A DNA stretch of 64,000 nt from Opisthocomus hoazin (taxonomy: Eukaryota; Chordata; Aves; Opisthocomiformes; Opisthocomidae), in the NCBI RefSeq assembly GCF_030867145.1, contig NC_134419.1:70861403-70925402 (forward strand), given 5' to 3'. The notes beneath the pieces were generated by a model. It searched no databases. It saw only the letters and a program-made list of their open reading frames with translations, and was not told where the DNA came from. Below are positions 12,912 to 25,251 of the stretch, in pieces; position 1 is the stretch's first letter; each line of letters opens with the position of its first letter. Both the position numbers and the translations under genes were made by a program.

Positions 12912-15327
12912 ACAGAGTAAAGTGTCTTCATGTCACCCTCCTGTGATGTTTTACTGCTGCACAGTGAGTGCTGTGCGCATTAGCCAGCTCTAGATATTAA
13001 AAATGCCTTTGTAACCTTTGCAGCTGGCACAGCAGCTGACAGCTGTTAGATCTACAGCTGAGGTGAGTTAATAAAAAGCTTACCTGAGTGGTGGTAAGCG
13101 GGTAAGAAGAAAACTGTAGTCTAGGGATTTGGCATGAGGACCATACAATACAGCAAGGCCATGGTGTCAGTTGTGATCATTTTCTCGTATTTAATTAGCC
13201 TTCTAACTGCACCTCCTGATGCACTGTAGACCTGGCTAAAGTCCCACATGCAGAGATATGTTCAAAGTTAGAATCAAAGAGTTATGACTCCTGGGTGGTA
13301 CTCTGCCTTCCAGACTGACCCAGCGAGCTGCAGACCGCCAGTAGGCCAGGCGCCCAAGCTTCTCTTTGGATGCAGAAGTCAGCAGAAAGGGTCCCAGCTT
13401 GCAAGAAGAATCAATGTGATGGAAATAGCTCCCTGCAATATTATGAGCTTTGTTATTTTTTGTCCGCAGGATATAATTTTTGCCCTGTACTTCAGTAAGA
13501 CACTTGAGAACTTCACATACTCATGTGAACACTTTTTAAAACTGGAGAAGGACACTGGGTTTTGGTTCTAAGTTAATGCTTGTGACTTGCAGTTTAAACA
13601 TCATGATTGCAATATTATTGGGCAACGTAGGTGTAATAGCACGTTCCTTTACACAGGCGTTCTGATTTCTGTTTGAAGGGGCATTCAGGAATCCTGTATA
13701 TATTTAAAATGACACACGGAGACATTGTAAAGCTTTACAAAATCAGTTATTAGGGAAACAAGTGATATTTTAACTTTGCAAAGTGTAAAATCTATGCCAT
13801 CAATTACAGATTAGGTGTAGTAAATAATGAATAGCTAATAAAAAGTAAAACTGCAAATTAACTTTCCTTTTTTGCAGTGGGAGGAGGTGACGCAAAGACC
13901 AGAGGCGTCTTCCTGACACCTCACGGGCTTTCCTGCATTGCGTGGTGTTTCTGTTCTCTTCTAAGAATTTTGCCAATTCAAAGAAACTGTGCTAGCAACA
14001 GCCATCTGTGGTCCTAATTAAGGCTTCTCAATTATGTTCTAATTTTGTTTCAGTGCTGCAAGGGTGGAAATAATTTAGCTTCCCGGACTAACTGCAGCAT
14101 CATTCCAAAGACTCAGAATCCTCAGCTACAAAGTAGGGAATCAGTCCTGTCACTCTCCTACCTGCAAGCTGCCCTCTTAAGTTTTCAGAAATTTGGTTTC
14201 CTCCCTCACCTCTTTGGAACAAACAGCGAGGAAAGGGCCAGGAGAGGTTTCCCACCCTCTACCTTCATACTCATCTATTTCCCAGGGTGGAACCGAACAG
14301 GCGCAGCTTCTGGCTCACAGCATCTCCATGGCCTGTCAGGACTGCATTTAGCTACTGTTCGCAGCTTCTGGGGCAGTGTGAGATACACAGACTTCGTTTT
14401 TCACCAGCTGCTGGGTATTTTTATAAATAGAACTGGATAGGGGAAACACAGTCGCTTCTTTTCAAAGATCCTACCGGTTGACAGGACTCGGCTTCTATTG
14501 CACAATTCACAGTCCTGCTGAAAAAAAATGAACAGAAATCATAAAAATGTTCCAAAGTAGACTTGTATTCTCCTCTTACAGAAAAACCTAATTTCACAGT
14601 AAGCATACAGACATCATGCCAACAAACCATGATGCATTCCCCCTCACACTTGCTCCAGGTCAAAAATCTGACTTAAAATCAAAAAGTATTTTTAAAAATT
14701 CTATATTTTGTCTTCATAGATTATGCTTTCTAGTTTCTCTGCAGTCATGGAAGTTAGATAAATGGTCTTTTGTCAAAGGGAGCTGACTGCTTGTTTTTTT
14801 AATGAGTGTTGTGATCCTTAATACCAAAGGTTCCCAGATCTCATGTGCCAGCTACAGTCTGCTAAGAGTGGCAACCGAATTAAATTCATTCTCTTCCTCA
14901 TGTTTATAAATTGACTTAAGGCAGAAAATTCTTTGGGACAGACTGTTTCTTAATTCCTGTGCGCTAAAAGCGTCTTGCACAATCGCCACTGCACAGTTAA
15001 TAATAAAAACGCAGACTAAGGCTGCTGCTCCTCAACCATTAGTCCCCCAGCAAGCGTGATACCTGATTCCTCTTCATGGAAAATACCGACCAAAAGAATA
15101 TCCCATGGTACTTTATAGGTACTTGGATCTAGAGCTGCAGTACAAGAGTCAGGGATTGTACTTCTGCAGAGAAACACAGATATCAAAGTCTCATTCCTTT
15201 TCTAATGTGACTTAATGTCTCTATGCCTGACTGTTCTTCATTATTCTTAACTTCCTTATGTCAATCTAAATTATGTGCCAGGCATTAACTCTTTGTTAGC
15301 AGAATGCAGTCATGCAAAGTTTAGCAT
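12912..15327. other. Intergenic sequence
   Basis: No gene recognised. A 131-codon open frame at 14,045-14,440 on the plus strand has no family resemblance and starts inside unremarkable sequence, so it is treated as chance. Confidence 0.55.
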
Positions 15328-15518
15328 TTGAGGGTGACGGAGCACTGGAAGAGGTTGCCCAGCGAGGTTGTGGAGTCTCCTTCTCTGGAGATATTCAAGA
15401 CCCGCCTGGACAAGGTCCTGTGCGGCCTGCTGTAGGAGACCCTGTGTTGGCAGGAGGGTTGGACTAGATGACCCACAGAGGTCCCTTCCAATCCCTAACA
15501 TTCTGTGATTCTGTGAAG
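15328..15518 (+). mobile_element. CR1 LINE 3' end fragment
   Basis: It begins at the CR1 ORF2 C-terminal block GAGGGTGACGGAGCACTGG and runs through CCAGCGAGGTTGTGGAGTCT, AGACCCGCCTGGACAAGGT and GGAGGGTTGGACTAGATGA to the ATTCTGTGATTCTGTGA tail. It belongs to the same subfamily as the outer CR1 next to ADRB1 and provides the uninterrupted reference showing that the latter is split by an insertion. Confidence 0.95.
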
Positions 15519-17671
15519 TGCTGTATAAATGGAAAATGCATACGTGTATGAGCATATGTCCATGCATAGGACCTTTATATAGGTAGATATGGAGGTTATT
15601 TAACATAACTCTCTGCCAATTCCTGCTTTTTAAACTTTTTTAAACTTCTTGATTAAGACCTGCGATTGCTGCTGTTACATAAACATTGATTTGGATAATT
15701 TTTGTTCTTGAAAGAAATTAAAGGCTTAATGTTATGTGAAAAACAACTTTAAGATACCAGGAGCAGAAACCAACTGTGAAAGAGGAATTGGTGGCTTGAA
15801 TATTTGGTGCTAGGGAAAATTTTACTGCCCACATAATCATTAATAAAACCACACAGTTTTCTGCTTACATAAAATGCTGTATGACTAAAGGCGGTGTGAC
15901 TGGTGGTGAGATAACTCATTGACAAAGAAACTTCAAACCCTGTATTTTATTTAGTGGAAGAGTTATGTTAGCAACAACAGTCTCCAGCTGGGGCTTGTGG
16001 TCCTATTCTTTGGGGCTCTATGAAGACTTGTAGTATGAAGAACTTTCCACACCATTCTCAAAGTGCTTACCAAGACCCCAGGTGGGAGGTGAAGCAAAGG
16101 TGGTAGAAGATGGAGATTTACCGTGTCTGTAGTAAGAAAGCAGGCACTGCCAGGCAGCCCGCCTTGCCGCACACCGTGCAGTGCAGTAGGCACCGCAGCA
16201 CTGAGAATACACCCCGTACCAAAGTCCTCACCAACACTCGCTACAAATTTCTGTTGTACCTCTTTATATCTGTCAGCATTCGCGTCCTATTCCAGTTCCC
16301 AATTTAACACCTTATCTTTTCACCTTCCTAAATATTTGCCAGTTTCTGGTGAGCGCTCCTTTTCCTAAACCAACAGGACACTTGTGTTCTGCTAAAAGCA
16401 CCTGGCACGCTGCTGGATGGGCGCTGCTTGGCACTCCGGGCTAACAGGCTCAGCGTCCTCAGCTCTGCGTGTTACACTGGGGAAATGCCTCCGCTTACTG
16501 CTGTGAGATAGCTTGAAGGAAATGTAGGGGTTAAATTGCTTTAGGGAAAACAATCTATTTAAATATAATGGCGCCTAAAACAGATAGTTCCTTTTATCTG
16601 TAAACTCTCTGATACTGTTTTTGCTATTCTAAGCTGAAATGGATTTTTTTTTAATCACAGGTCAGTTGAAACAAAAGCTGGGAAAACACAAAAGAAAGTG
16701 CCAACTCTATTTTTTCCCCTTCTTCTCCATACAAGTGAGTCTAGAAGCTCAGATAAGCTGGGCAAAAACACAGGAAATCAATGATCTGTCATCAAGGCTC
16801 CCAGAAGTTCCCTTTCCAGCCGTGTCCTGCAGCAGCAGACAGCATCAGTCCCCACGGGCTCTGCAGAGACGTCGCCATCCCAGAGCTCCCCGCAGCCACT
16901 GGAAGTCTTGCTGGGAGCATGGGTTTTGTGTCACACCAACTTTTGCTAATTTTAGATATTTCAATTTCCTCGCATCCACTCACAATATGTCACGGAAGGC
17001 CCATTACTTCTCTCAGCAATGCCTCACACCCCAAGATATCTTTGAATCAGCTTTACCCTAAAGGAAAGGAAAAAGTAGATGTCTGGGTCATTAGAATGCT
17101 ACTGCTGCCTGGAAAGAGCAATTCCTGCAAGGCTCTTTGATTTCAATGGCCTAAGTAAAGTGCTAAACATTACTGGTCCTATTTTCTTGGACTCAAAAGG
17201 TAGGACAAGGTTTTATGGTGGTAATCTCCAGACATTCAGGAGGCTTCAACTCCATGTGTCCTAGCTTCACCTACAACTGCAGACAGCAGGATTTGCCTGT
17301 GTTACACATGTGTCAGGAGAAGTTTTGAGAGCATTTCATTATTAAGAATTACAGCAATATTATACAAGGAGTGTGTCTGGGAATAATAACAGCTTCCCAA
17401 GTAGCTCTGACCAGTGTTTAGGAGAAAGCCATCTCCCTACCTGACTGGGCAATGAAAGTAAGTTAACATGACTGTGCCCCTTGTAAGAGAAATGAACCTG
17501 GATTTTGACCTGTTGGTACTATGTTAACAGAAATTTTTTCTAGCCAAGAGGCAAAGGACCATGGTATTCCTCATGAAAACAAGTCTCTGAGACTGCTCAC
17601 ATACAGCACGTTTCAGAGTAGATGTAATTTCAAGATTGCTTACTCCTCAGGTGAAATAATCCTACAATCTT
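15519..17671. other. Intergenic sequence
   Basis: No gene recognised. Overlapping open frames of up to 140 codons around 16,640-17,140 lie in different frames and show no family resemblance. Confidence 0.55.
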
Positions 17672-17826
17672 TTCCAGAGAAGCTGTGGCTGCCCCCTCCC
17701 TGGCAGTGTTCAAGGCCAGGCTGGATGGGGCTTTGAGCAGCCTGGTCTGGTGGAAGGTGCCCGTGCCTATGGCAGTGGGGTTGGAGCGAGATGAGCTATA
17801 GGGTCCCTTCCAACTCAAACCATTTT
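17672..17826 (+). mobile_element. CR1 LINE 3' end fragment
   Basis: It matches the CR1 block CCAGAGAAGCTGTGGCTGCC, the CCTGGCAGTGTTCAAGGCC block, GAGCAGCCTGGTCTGGTGGA, and ends at GGTCCCTTCCAACTCAAACC. It is related to the inner CR1 at 41.2-41.5 kb. The ATTCTATGA tail has decayed. Confidence 0.93.
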
Positions 17827-18612
17827 AAGATAAAGCTGAGAAACAATGACCCTTATTTCTTAACCAAATCCTATGAGTTTTAATAGAAATTACAATGTAT
17901 TTTGTAATTAGCCCAGTGAACAAGGATTAGATTTTCCTGTGCAAAGCCATGGTTTCTCACTGCTAGGCACAGTCTGTCTGCAACAACACTCCAGCCTGAT
18001 GTAGGTCACTTCAGGGCGAGGATGATCTCCAAGCTGTGTAGGAGTAAAACAGGAGTTTCTGTTCTATGGGAGGCTATGGGAACTGCATGGCCAACATTCC
18101 TCTGCTCGCTCATTGACTGAATGGTTTCTGGCCTTTTATTGCCATTGAAGGGCAATGCAAGATGGGACAGCTCTGACTGTTTGAAGCCAGTGCAGGTGAA
18201 CCAGTCTGTGCTGAGCAGGAACAAAACCAGAGGAATACGGCAGCAACCTTTGTGCAGTTTCTGTGCATGACATGCTGACTTGTGCACAAAGCATCTTGAC
18301 TATGAATAAGAATTTAGGCTTTTGTTTATGAAGCTTGATGATATAACATTAGCATCTGAGATGAATAGCACTAAATCATCAGATCATTAATACCTTTCAC
18401 TTTTTGTCAAACCATGGGTGAAAACTCCAAACAGAACTTGGGGCAAAGTTCACTAAACTGGCAACAGTCCTGGGAACACCAGCCAGGAGCTTAAACCCAG
18501 ACTGCAGTGAATTCTGTTTATCTGTGTCGTTACCCAAAATGGTCAGAGACGGGAAAACAACAGTGGACACCATTGCAGGTTAAATCTCTCTGTTTTGAGT
18601 TCCTTCTGCATA

Positions 18613-18641
18613 AAAAAAAAAAAATATATATATATATATTA
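18613..18641. repeat. Poly-A followed by (AT)n
   Basis: Thirteen A residues are followed by about eight AT units. It is a simple repeat, possibly the decayed tail of a retroposed sequence, but no retroposon body is recognisable upstream. Confidence 0.9.
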
Positions 18642-19098
18642 GCAAAGGAAATATCTGTGTTTAAAAGCATAATTCTGTGTTTCTCCTCTTCTTGAACAGG
18701 GAGAAGCTTGAACTTTGGACATACTGGTTAAGTCATTTTCCCCCTTTTCAAGATTTTGTGCTCTCTCTCTACACAGAGATGGAGGTTTCTGCTTCATAAT
18801 TTTCTGATGTTCTTTATGACACCAATCCCAGGAGCATGTACAGAACACCACTCAACAGCAAAGCTGTTGAAACCATCGTACAAACTTGAATGCACTCTGG
18901 TTATATCTTCCTGCAGCTGCTGCAAGCCACAGAAGTTTTTCGTTCCCATCTTCAGCAGATATCTTACTCGTACTGGCCTGCGGCAGCATGGCATAAAACA
19001 TACAGTCCAAATTCCCTGCTACTGTAAATAAGCATGGTTCTAGGTGCACCAGGGAGCCTCATTCTTTTGCACTCTAAAGTAACTGGCACCAGAAGCAC

Positions 19099-19152
19099 GT
19101 GTGTGTGTGTGTGTGTGTGTAAGCACATGTATGTGTGCACGCGTGTGTGTTG
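19099..19152. repeat. (GT)n microsatellite, interrupted
   Basis: Eleven GT units are followed by an interrupted TG-rich segment with a second four-unit run near 19,143-19,150. It is a purine-pyrimidine alternating tract of the kind that can adopt Z-DNA. Confidence 0.93.
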
Positions 19153-22100
19153 CAGAATGAAAACGGTACCAAAATTCAGGTCTTCATGTTCTGTTGCCTA
19201 CAAATACCATGGTAACTGCCAGTGGTGCTGAAGTCCTGTGTCCCTGTAGGGCACTACACCATGCTATAAACACCTATGAAGAGCTAACAGGTAATAGATA
19301 AATAGCTAATAGCTATAAATAGCTTTAAGATTTATCTGAAGGAGGGGACAGTTGTAAGCAATTTTAATATCTGTCAAGACATATGCATCTGCAAACAGCT
19401 GGTAAACATTTTTTCCACTCAGATATCCAGTTTAATCAACTTCTGTTAGCACTATGGTGATATTTCTGTGACGAAAAGAATCAGGTTCTCTTAAACTAAC
19501 AAATCTATGAAAATGGTTTTAAAAATCAGGTGAGCATGAACTTGTTAATAAAGATATGGCCTAATGAGAGTTTAATCTCTCCTTTCCCAGGGTCGGGAAG
19601 TTGAAGGCTTGTTGAATGCCTAGGAGAGATTCACTGGCTACTGAATAATTACTGGCATAGCTAAACCAGCCTGCGGGTAGTCCAACTTGCAGTGGCCCCT
19701 GGAATGACTTCGTCAGGCAAACCGGGGACTTTCTTGAGTTGCAGGTTCCAGCTGGCCACAAATCAGCTTCAACTACAACAGCAGCCGGAATGAGACACTC
19801 CAGTGGTGCACATTTTGGATGCAGTAGCACCCAGCATTTGTGGTATAGCTGGGGTAGGTAGCTGGCATGGGCTGCACACCATGGCCCAAGCTCACACTGT
19901 CACCATACCTGCTGAACACACACAAAGAGCTGACATCCCTTTGGGTTTCTAGAGCCCCCAGGTCTAGAAAGGTGCTAAACAAGGGCTCGCTCCTGTCTTC
20001 TGCTGCTACTACGTCAAGTGATACAGGCCACAGGTAATAATACTGGTCAGGCAGGTGCTGACTGGAGAATGGTAGATTAAGCAAATTGTCCTGGCAGGGC
20101 ACATGCAGGAGGAGCTCCTCATGATGGGACTCAGCAGAGCATCGGGAAACCTGCCAGCAACGTAAACGTTTTGTGAATTTGTCTCAGTTGTGCTCAACTT
20201 TCCATGAATAACAAACCACAATGAATGGTGAAAGCTGAAATTTTTCGTGTTGGCAACTCCAGCGAGAACATCTGATTTCCAGTTGGAAATGGCTCCTCAT
20301 TTAGAAAATGCATTCCCCTTTATTCAAGAAAATAGCTGTTAGAACATCCTACAATGCTTGAATCTGAAATGAAATGTTTTCTTTACATCGAATTCCAGAA
20401 ACTTGTGAGGTGGAGAGTTGGAAGGATTTTAATAATTTTTAAAAATAAACAAAACCATCAGTCATTGAAAAGTTCTCTTCCTGGCTCTGCCTCTGACCTC
20501 TGATGCGATTTGGGGTATCTCAGGACATTTACTAATCCTTTGTTTTGCCAGCTTAATTTGGACCTATAGCTATCCCTGCTTGTGTTTGTGTTGCACCAGT
20601 GGGTTTCTGACCTCGGATGGGCTCCACTCAACAAATACTGCAACAGTTCCCCTTCTCTCATTTTGTCCTCCCGCGGCAGTGTCAGCTACTCAACCGCACT
20701 AAAACCGTTGACAAACCATGGATAAGAGCCTGTCTGTCTTTGGGCACCATGTGTCTTCTGCCTTCTCCTTGTTCAGCTTGCTGCTGCCTTCTGCAGAAGA
20801 CTGCATGTGAGAGGCCAAACGGGCTTCCTGCACGGATCCCTCCCATGCTGTCCCCAGAGCATCGCAGCCACGGGCAAGCCAGCCCTGCCAGATGGGACTG
20901 GGTCAGCATAATCTGCCCCCATCCACAACTCTCGGGATAACTAGTGCAAGATGAGCCAGGACAGATTGTTCTCAATGACAGACTCCAACTTCTGCTACTC
21001 TCTAGTGCCAGCAATTACTTTAGCCAGAGCATGACCATATTCACACACAAGATTAGCCTTTTCCATGAATACCAGTACAGTTTTCCCTGTAATCGTCTAG
21101 TTTCTTTTCTTCTTAAGAGTCCTGAGAAAACTTTTGTTGGCAGAAATTACCCTGACTCTACAGAAATCAATAGATCTCTGACAATTTTTATTCCAAGTCA
21201 GGTTCTTCTGCCGCTTGGCAAGGAGACCCACAGGGCATTAGGGTAACCTGATAGGAGAATTCAGGGCTTTGTCCCTGCGCTTGGACCTGCCTTACTAAGA
21301 GGGAAAGTAGAGTCCACGGAACGAGAGGAAAAGGGCAACGCATTGTTTAACAGAAATGAATGCCATCATAATGTCATCATCATCTGCAACGGCAACAAGT
21401 CTGGAGTCAGGATTGCATTGACTGAGTTTGCATGACCTCAAGAAATTCTCTTCTAGTTTCTGCTTCTTTTGAGTAAAAACAGTCAGGAAGTTGATAGAAT
21501 ACTGCTTTCTTTCATTGGGTGTTTTGGGAAATGTGATTGATGGGCTAGACGGATAGCGTTATGGTTTGTGCTGTCACAGTAACTCTTCATGCCTGATAGG
21601 GCAGGGCTGCACATCTCACAAAACCTTGTCAAAGTAATAGTAAATAGCCTTTTTGATTTAAAAAAAGAGTAAAATCAAGATTAGTACCAGGAAAGATAGA
21701 AATTCTTCTTGGAAGTTATTTCCTTAATATTTGGATTTAATCTACCTTATCCAGAAACATCTGTCTGTGTGCATAAGAAAGAAATACGCTTTTGTCTCCT
21801 GCAGCAGTGTCCAAAAATGAGGTAGTAAGTATTGCTTCCTGATCACACACGAATGGGTTTTTATCTGTGCCAAGATCGTAATATGAACACTGGAATAAAA
21901 CTGCAAACAGACAAGAAAAAGGGCACACACCTGAAAGACTTTAGCTAGCCTTTGCATCCCCTGAGCTTCTCTAGCCTGCTCTAATAAAGCTTCGCTGAAG
22001 CTTTGTTTGCTGAGGACATTTACATTCTATTAGGAAAGTGCATAGATCTCTAACAATAGCTTTGTGCCAGGCCACCATTGTATTCCTTGATGCTAATGCA

Positions 22101-25100
22101 GGCTATTAAAAGAAGAAGTTCAGCCAATGCCCCTTGGGTTCTGGGAGAGCAGGACGATTTGGATGTCAGGTTCACTTCCAGTTTCAAAGCTTTGCCATAC
22201 AGAGGATTTCAAACCTCGCAATTCCATCTTCTGAATTTGCAGAGGCCACTAAACTGAGAGGGGCTGCAAGTCAATCACAGTTAAAATACCAAAATATCTT
22301 GGCAATTAGTAAATAAAAGTCCAGAAACAAAATAATTCTGTAGGGACTAGAGCAGGGCAGCAATAATCAAACATAACTGCAGAAAAGAGGGCAAACTGAA
22401 TTACAAGCTGAGCTTGATGTTGTCCTTTTGCAAAGGAGGTGAGCAGCATGCTGGGCTGCCCAGGCTGGGAGCCTGGTCTGCAGGGGCAGGTGGAGTACAC
22501 CGGGCTGGGAACACCCGAGCTGAAGCATCGGTCGCAACATGGGATCGTCAGGCGCTGGGAAAAATCTTTCAGTTGAAAGTGTAGGGAAGCAGTGTACTAG
22601 ATTGCTTGAGGGCCCACAGAATCTGCATCACAAGAGATTTTGAAAAACAAGTGGATTAACACCTGTGAGGAATGGGTGAGAATGACAAAGGCAAAGCTGG
22701 TTCTATCCTGAAGGAGAGGCAGGGGTCTGAACACTCCTTCTGTCCTGCTTTCCATGGTCACATCCTCAACTGCTGTCTTGGAGCTTGGGCTTGAATTCTC
22801 AGAGCCAACTGGGGTTACAGCCAGTTGCGTCCACCCAGCTTGTGCAGGATCACGGGTGTGCAGGAGAGCAGTGTGTTTTCCATGTACTTCCTCTGAGTGC
22901 CTTCATTGTAATTCATTGCCCAAAGGGCTGCACAACATGAAGAGGAAGGCAGCACTCCAAGGAAAACATCCCTGACTGACCTCCAGTGCCCGCAGTTAAT
23001 CCGTCTGCTCAAGAGGCCAACTCACTCCAACCTAGTGCCAGACTGTTGATCAGTTCACATGACCAAGGAGTCTGGGTTCAGTTACAGGACTAAAGCCAGA
23101 ACAACAATAGATGCAACTACTAACTCCGTGTCTTCTAGGAAATGTATACATCACTTACATGTAAGCGTCCCTTATCACCTCCATGACATATGCAAGCCTA
23201 TAAAGTGTCATGCTGAGCCAGGTCCATAGCCCATCTAGTTAATGAGGCTGTGACTGCTATTTGACTGCCCCTGTGTATTTCCCTGGAAACCAGCTCCATT
23301 CTCCAGAAACGCACCTTTGGAAGTAATTCTGCATACGGGCAAGCGGCAGGAATGCAGCAGGGCAATAGTGGTGTCTTGTAGTCATGGGTAGTTTTGCCTG
23401 GGTAGAAGCATTATAACTCGTACACACTGAGTGATAGGAAACAATCCATTCGCTCCAGCCACAGTGACATCAAAATATCGTATCCGTTTCTGAGAATGAA
23501 GCTAAATGATAATTCACATCCTATCATTCCTTACAGAGCTAGGAACTGAGGAAAAGACTATTTCTCTGATGAATCCTTTCTGTTTGAAAGAGCATGCTCG
23601 CTAAGGATGTCTTCATTTTTCCTCATCATCTGCAGGACTCCATGACATGCACAGGAGAGAAGCATTTTAAGTAAATCACCCCAGCCTGACTTCAAAGGAA
23701 AGTGAGCTGGACAAGATGTGCCAAAGGCTTTAACATCTGCGCCGTTCCTATAAAGCATTGTTTTGCCCTTCATACTTAGTGAGGAGACACCCACATGTGT
23801 TTTCCACTTTCATTGTGAAAGCAGGAAATGTTTAATTAAAATCAAGCTTAACCTACTTTGTTTTCTCTTCATGCCGAAGTAACATCAGCTGCCGAGAGGG
23901 AGGATCTGCGAGTCTTGGCACCCAAACGGCCTCTCCCGGCGGAGGGACAGAGCCGGAGAGATCCGGACAGATCCGCTGGGATGGTATCTGTGTCCCTGGG
24001 GTACGGGAGCAAATTAGGCCATGTACCAGCATGGGCAGAACTTGCTGTGTGCTGGGGAAAGTCACCACGGATAGTTGTACCAGGCCAAACTCTGTTGTCA
24101 TTTATAGAGAATGACGGAAAATAGGGATGGCAGGAACCTCTCCAGGAGCTGCGGTCCACCTGTCTTACTCCAGTCGGTCACCCTGATGAGCCGCAGCGAC
24201 TCGGAGCCACGAGAGCTGAAGTGAGGGCAGCTGCAGATGTTGTACTCCAGGATCCTCCTTGGAGCCAGCAGCCATGGCTTGGGGTATCGAATCAGATTAA
24301 GAAACTCAGAGATGTGACTGATTTATATCCTCACTGCACCAGGCCAAAGAAAGGACGCTCCATCCAACTTCATATCCAGATCTTATGCTAAGGCACCTTT
24401 CATTTGCCTTTCCCTGGCCGTATGGCAACACAGATCTTTGTGCTATGAGTTAGCGATGCAGAACACAGTCCTATGGTCAGGAGTGGTTAGGGAGGAAGTT
24501 TAAGGCTGCAGATTCTTTCCCCACAGACAACTCCACTTCCAGTTATGTACCGTTATGTGTTGAACACAACTTCACTTTACCACGATGGTACTTTCAAGTG
24601 CTTTTTGCTATGGCCCTGCAAGTGCCAGGAGAGGCACCCATGCTCATAGGGGAAAAAAAATAAAAATTGTGTCACAGGAATTTTCCATGCAGTGATTATA
24701 AGTGAAGTCCTTAGCGGCATCCAGCAGGCCACGCTGGAAAACTCTGTAGCATCAAAGTAGGCTCTGATCAATGTATTCTAAAGAACAAAATTATTTCCAT
24801 TAAAATTTTCACCAATTCAGATATTATTGAAATTGAAGTATTCTTCAAATAATTCAGTGTTTTGAGTCAAACCTCTCTGTGCAATTTTCTTGCCAAAGAT
24901 GAGTGACCCAAGTCAAGCTAGAAGCAAATTAACATTTGCAATTTTAATAAATTTCCCAGCCAGGTGTCAGCTTTCTCATTTGCAGGGAAATTTTGAGGCA
25001 TGCTTGTCGAAGCTGTGAACTGCTATTTAATTGGGATTGTCATATTTATTAACATAATTACAGACATTTTTCTATAATTTAGATGAGGTCTTTGGAGCTT

Positions 25101-25221
25101 AGAAGAACAGCAGCCAGAATACAGTGCTAGCCACAATCCCATTATCGGACGACACCCCTTGTCCATAGGAACATAATCCCTGGCTCATATAGTATATGAA
25201 AGTAGGCTGAAATTGCTTCCT

Positions 25222-25251
25222 CAGCTACAGATGGGGAAACTGAGGATAAGA
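25222..25251 (-). mobile_element. MIR-like SINE relic
   Basis: The string ACAGATGGGGAAACTGAGG is the reverse complement of the highly conserved MIR core end (CCTCAGTTTCCCCATCTGT), here preceded by TTCCTCAGCT. The flanks have decayed. MIR copies are sparse but present in birds. The short match makes this a modest-confidence call. Confidence 0.5.

Noticed and set aside
14045..14440. 131-codon open frame on the plus strand
   Set aside because: No recognisable domain, no splice or promoter context, and length within chance expectation for this much sequence.
23205..23400. Possible ancient repeat (words like GAGCCAGGTCCATAGCCCATCTAGT)
   Set aside because: Reminiscent of an old CR1/L3 tail found in reptiles, but the match is too short and diverged to call by eye.
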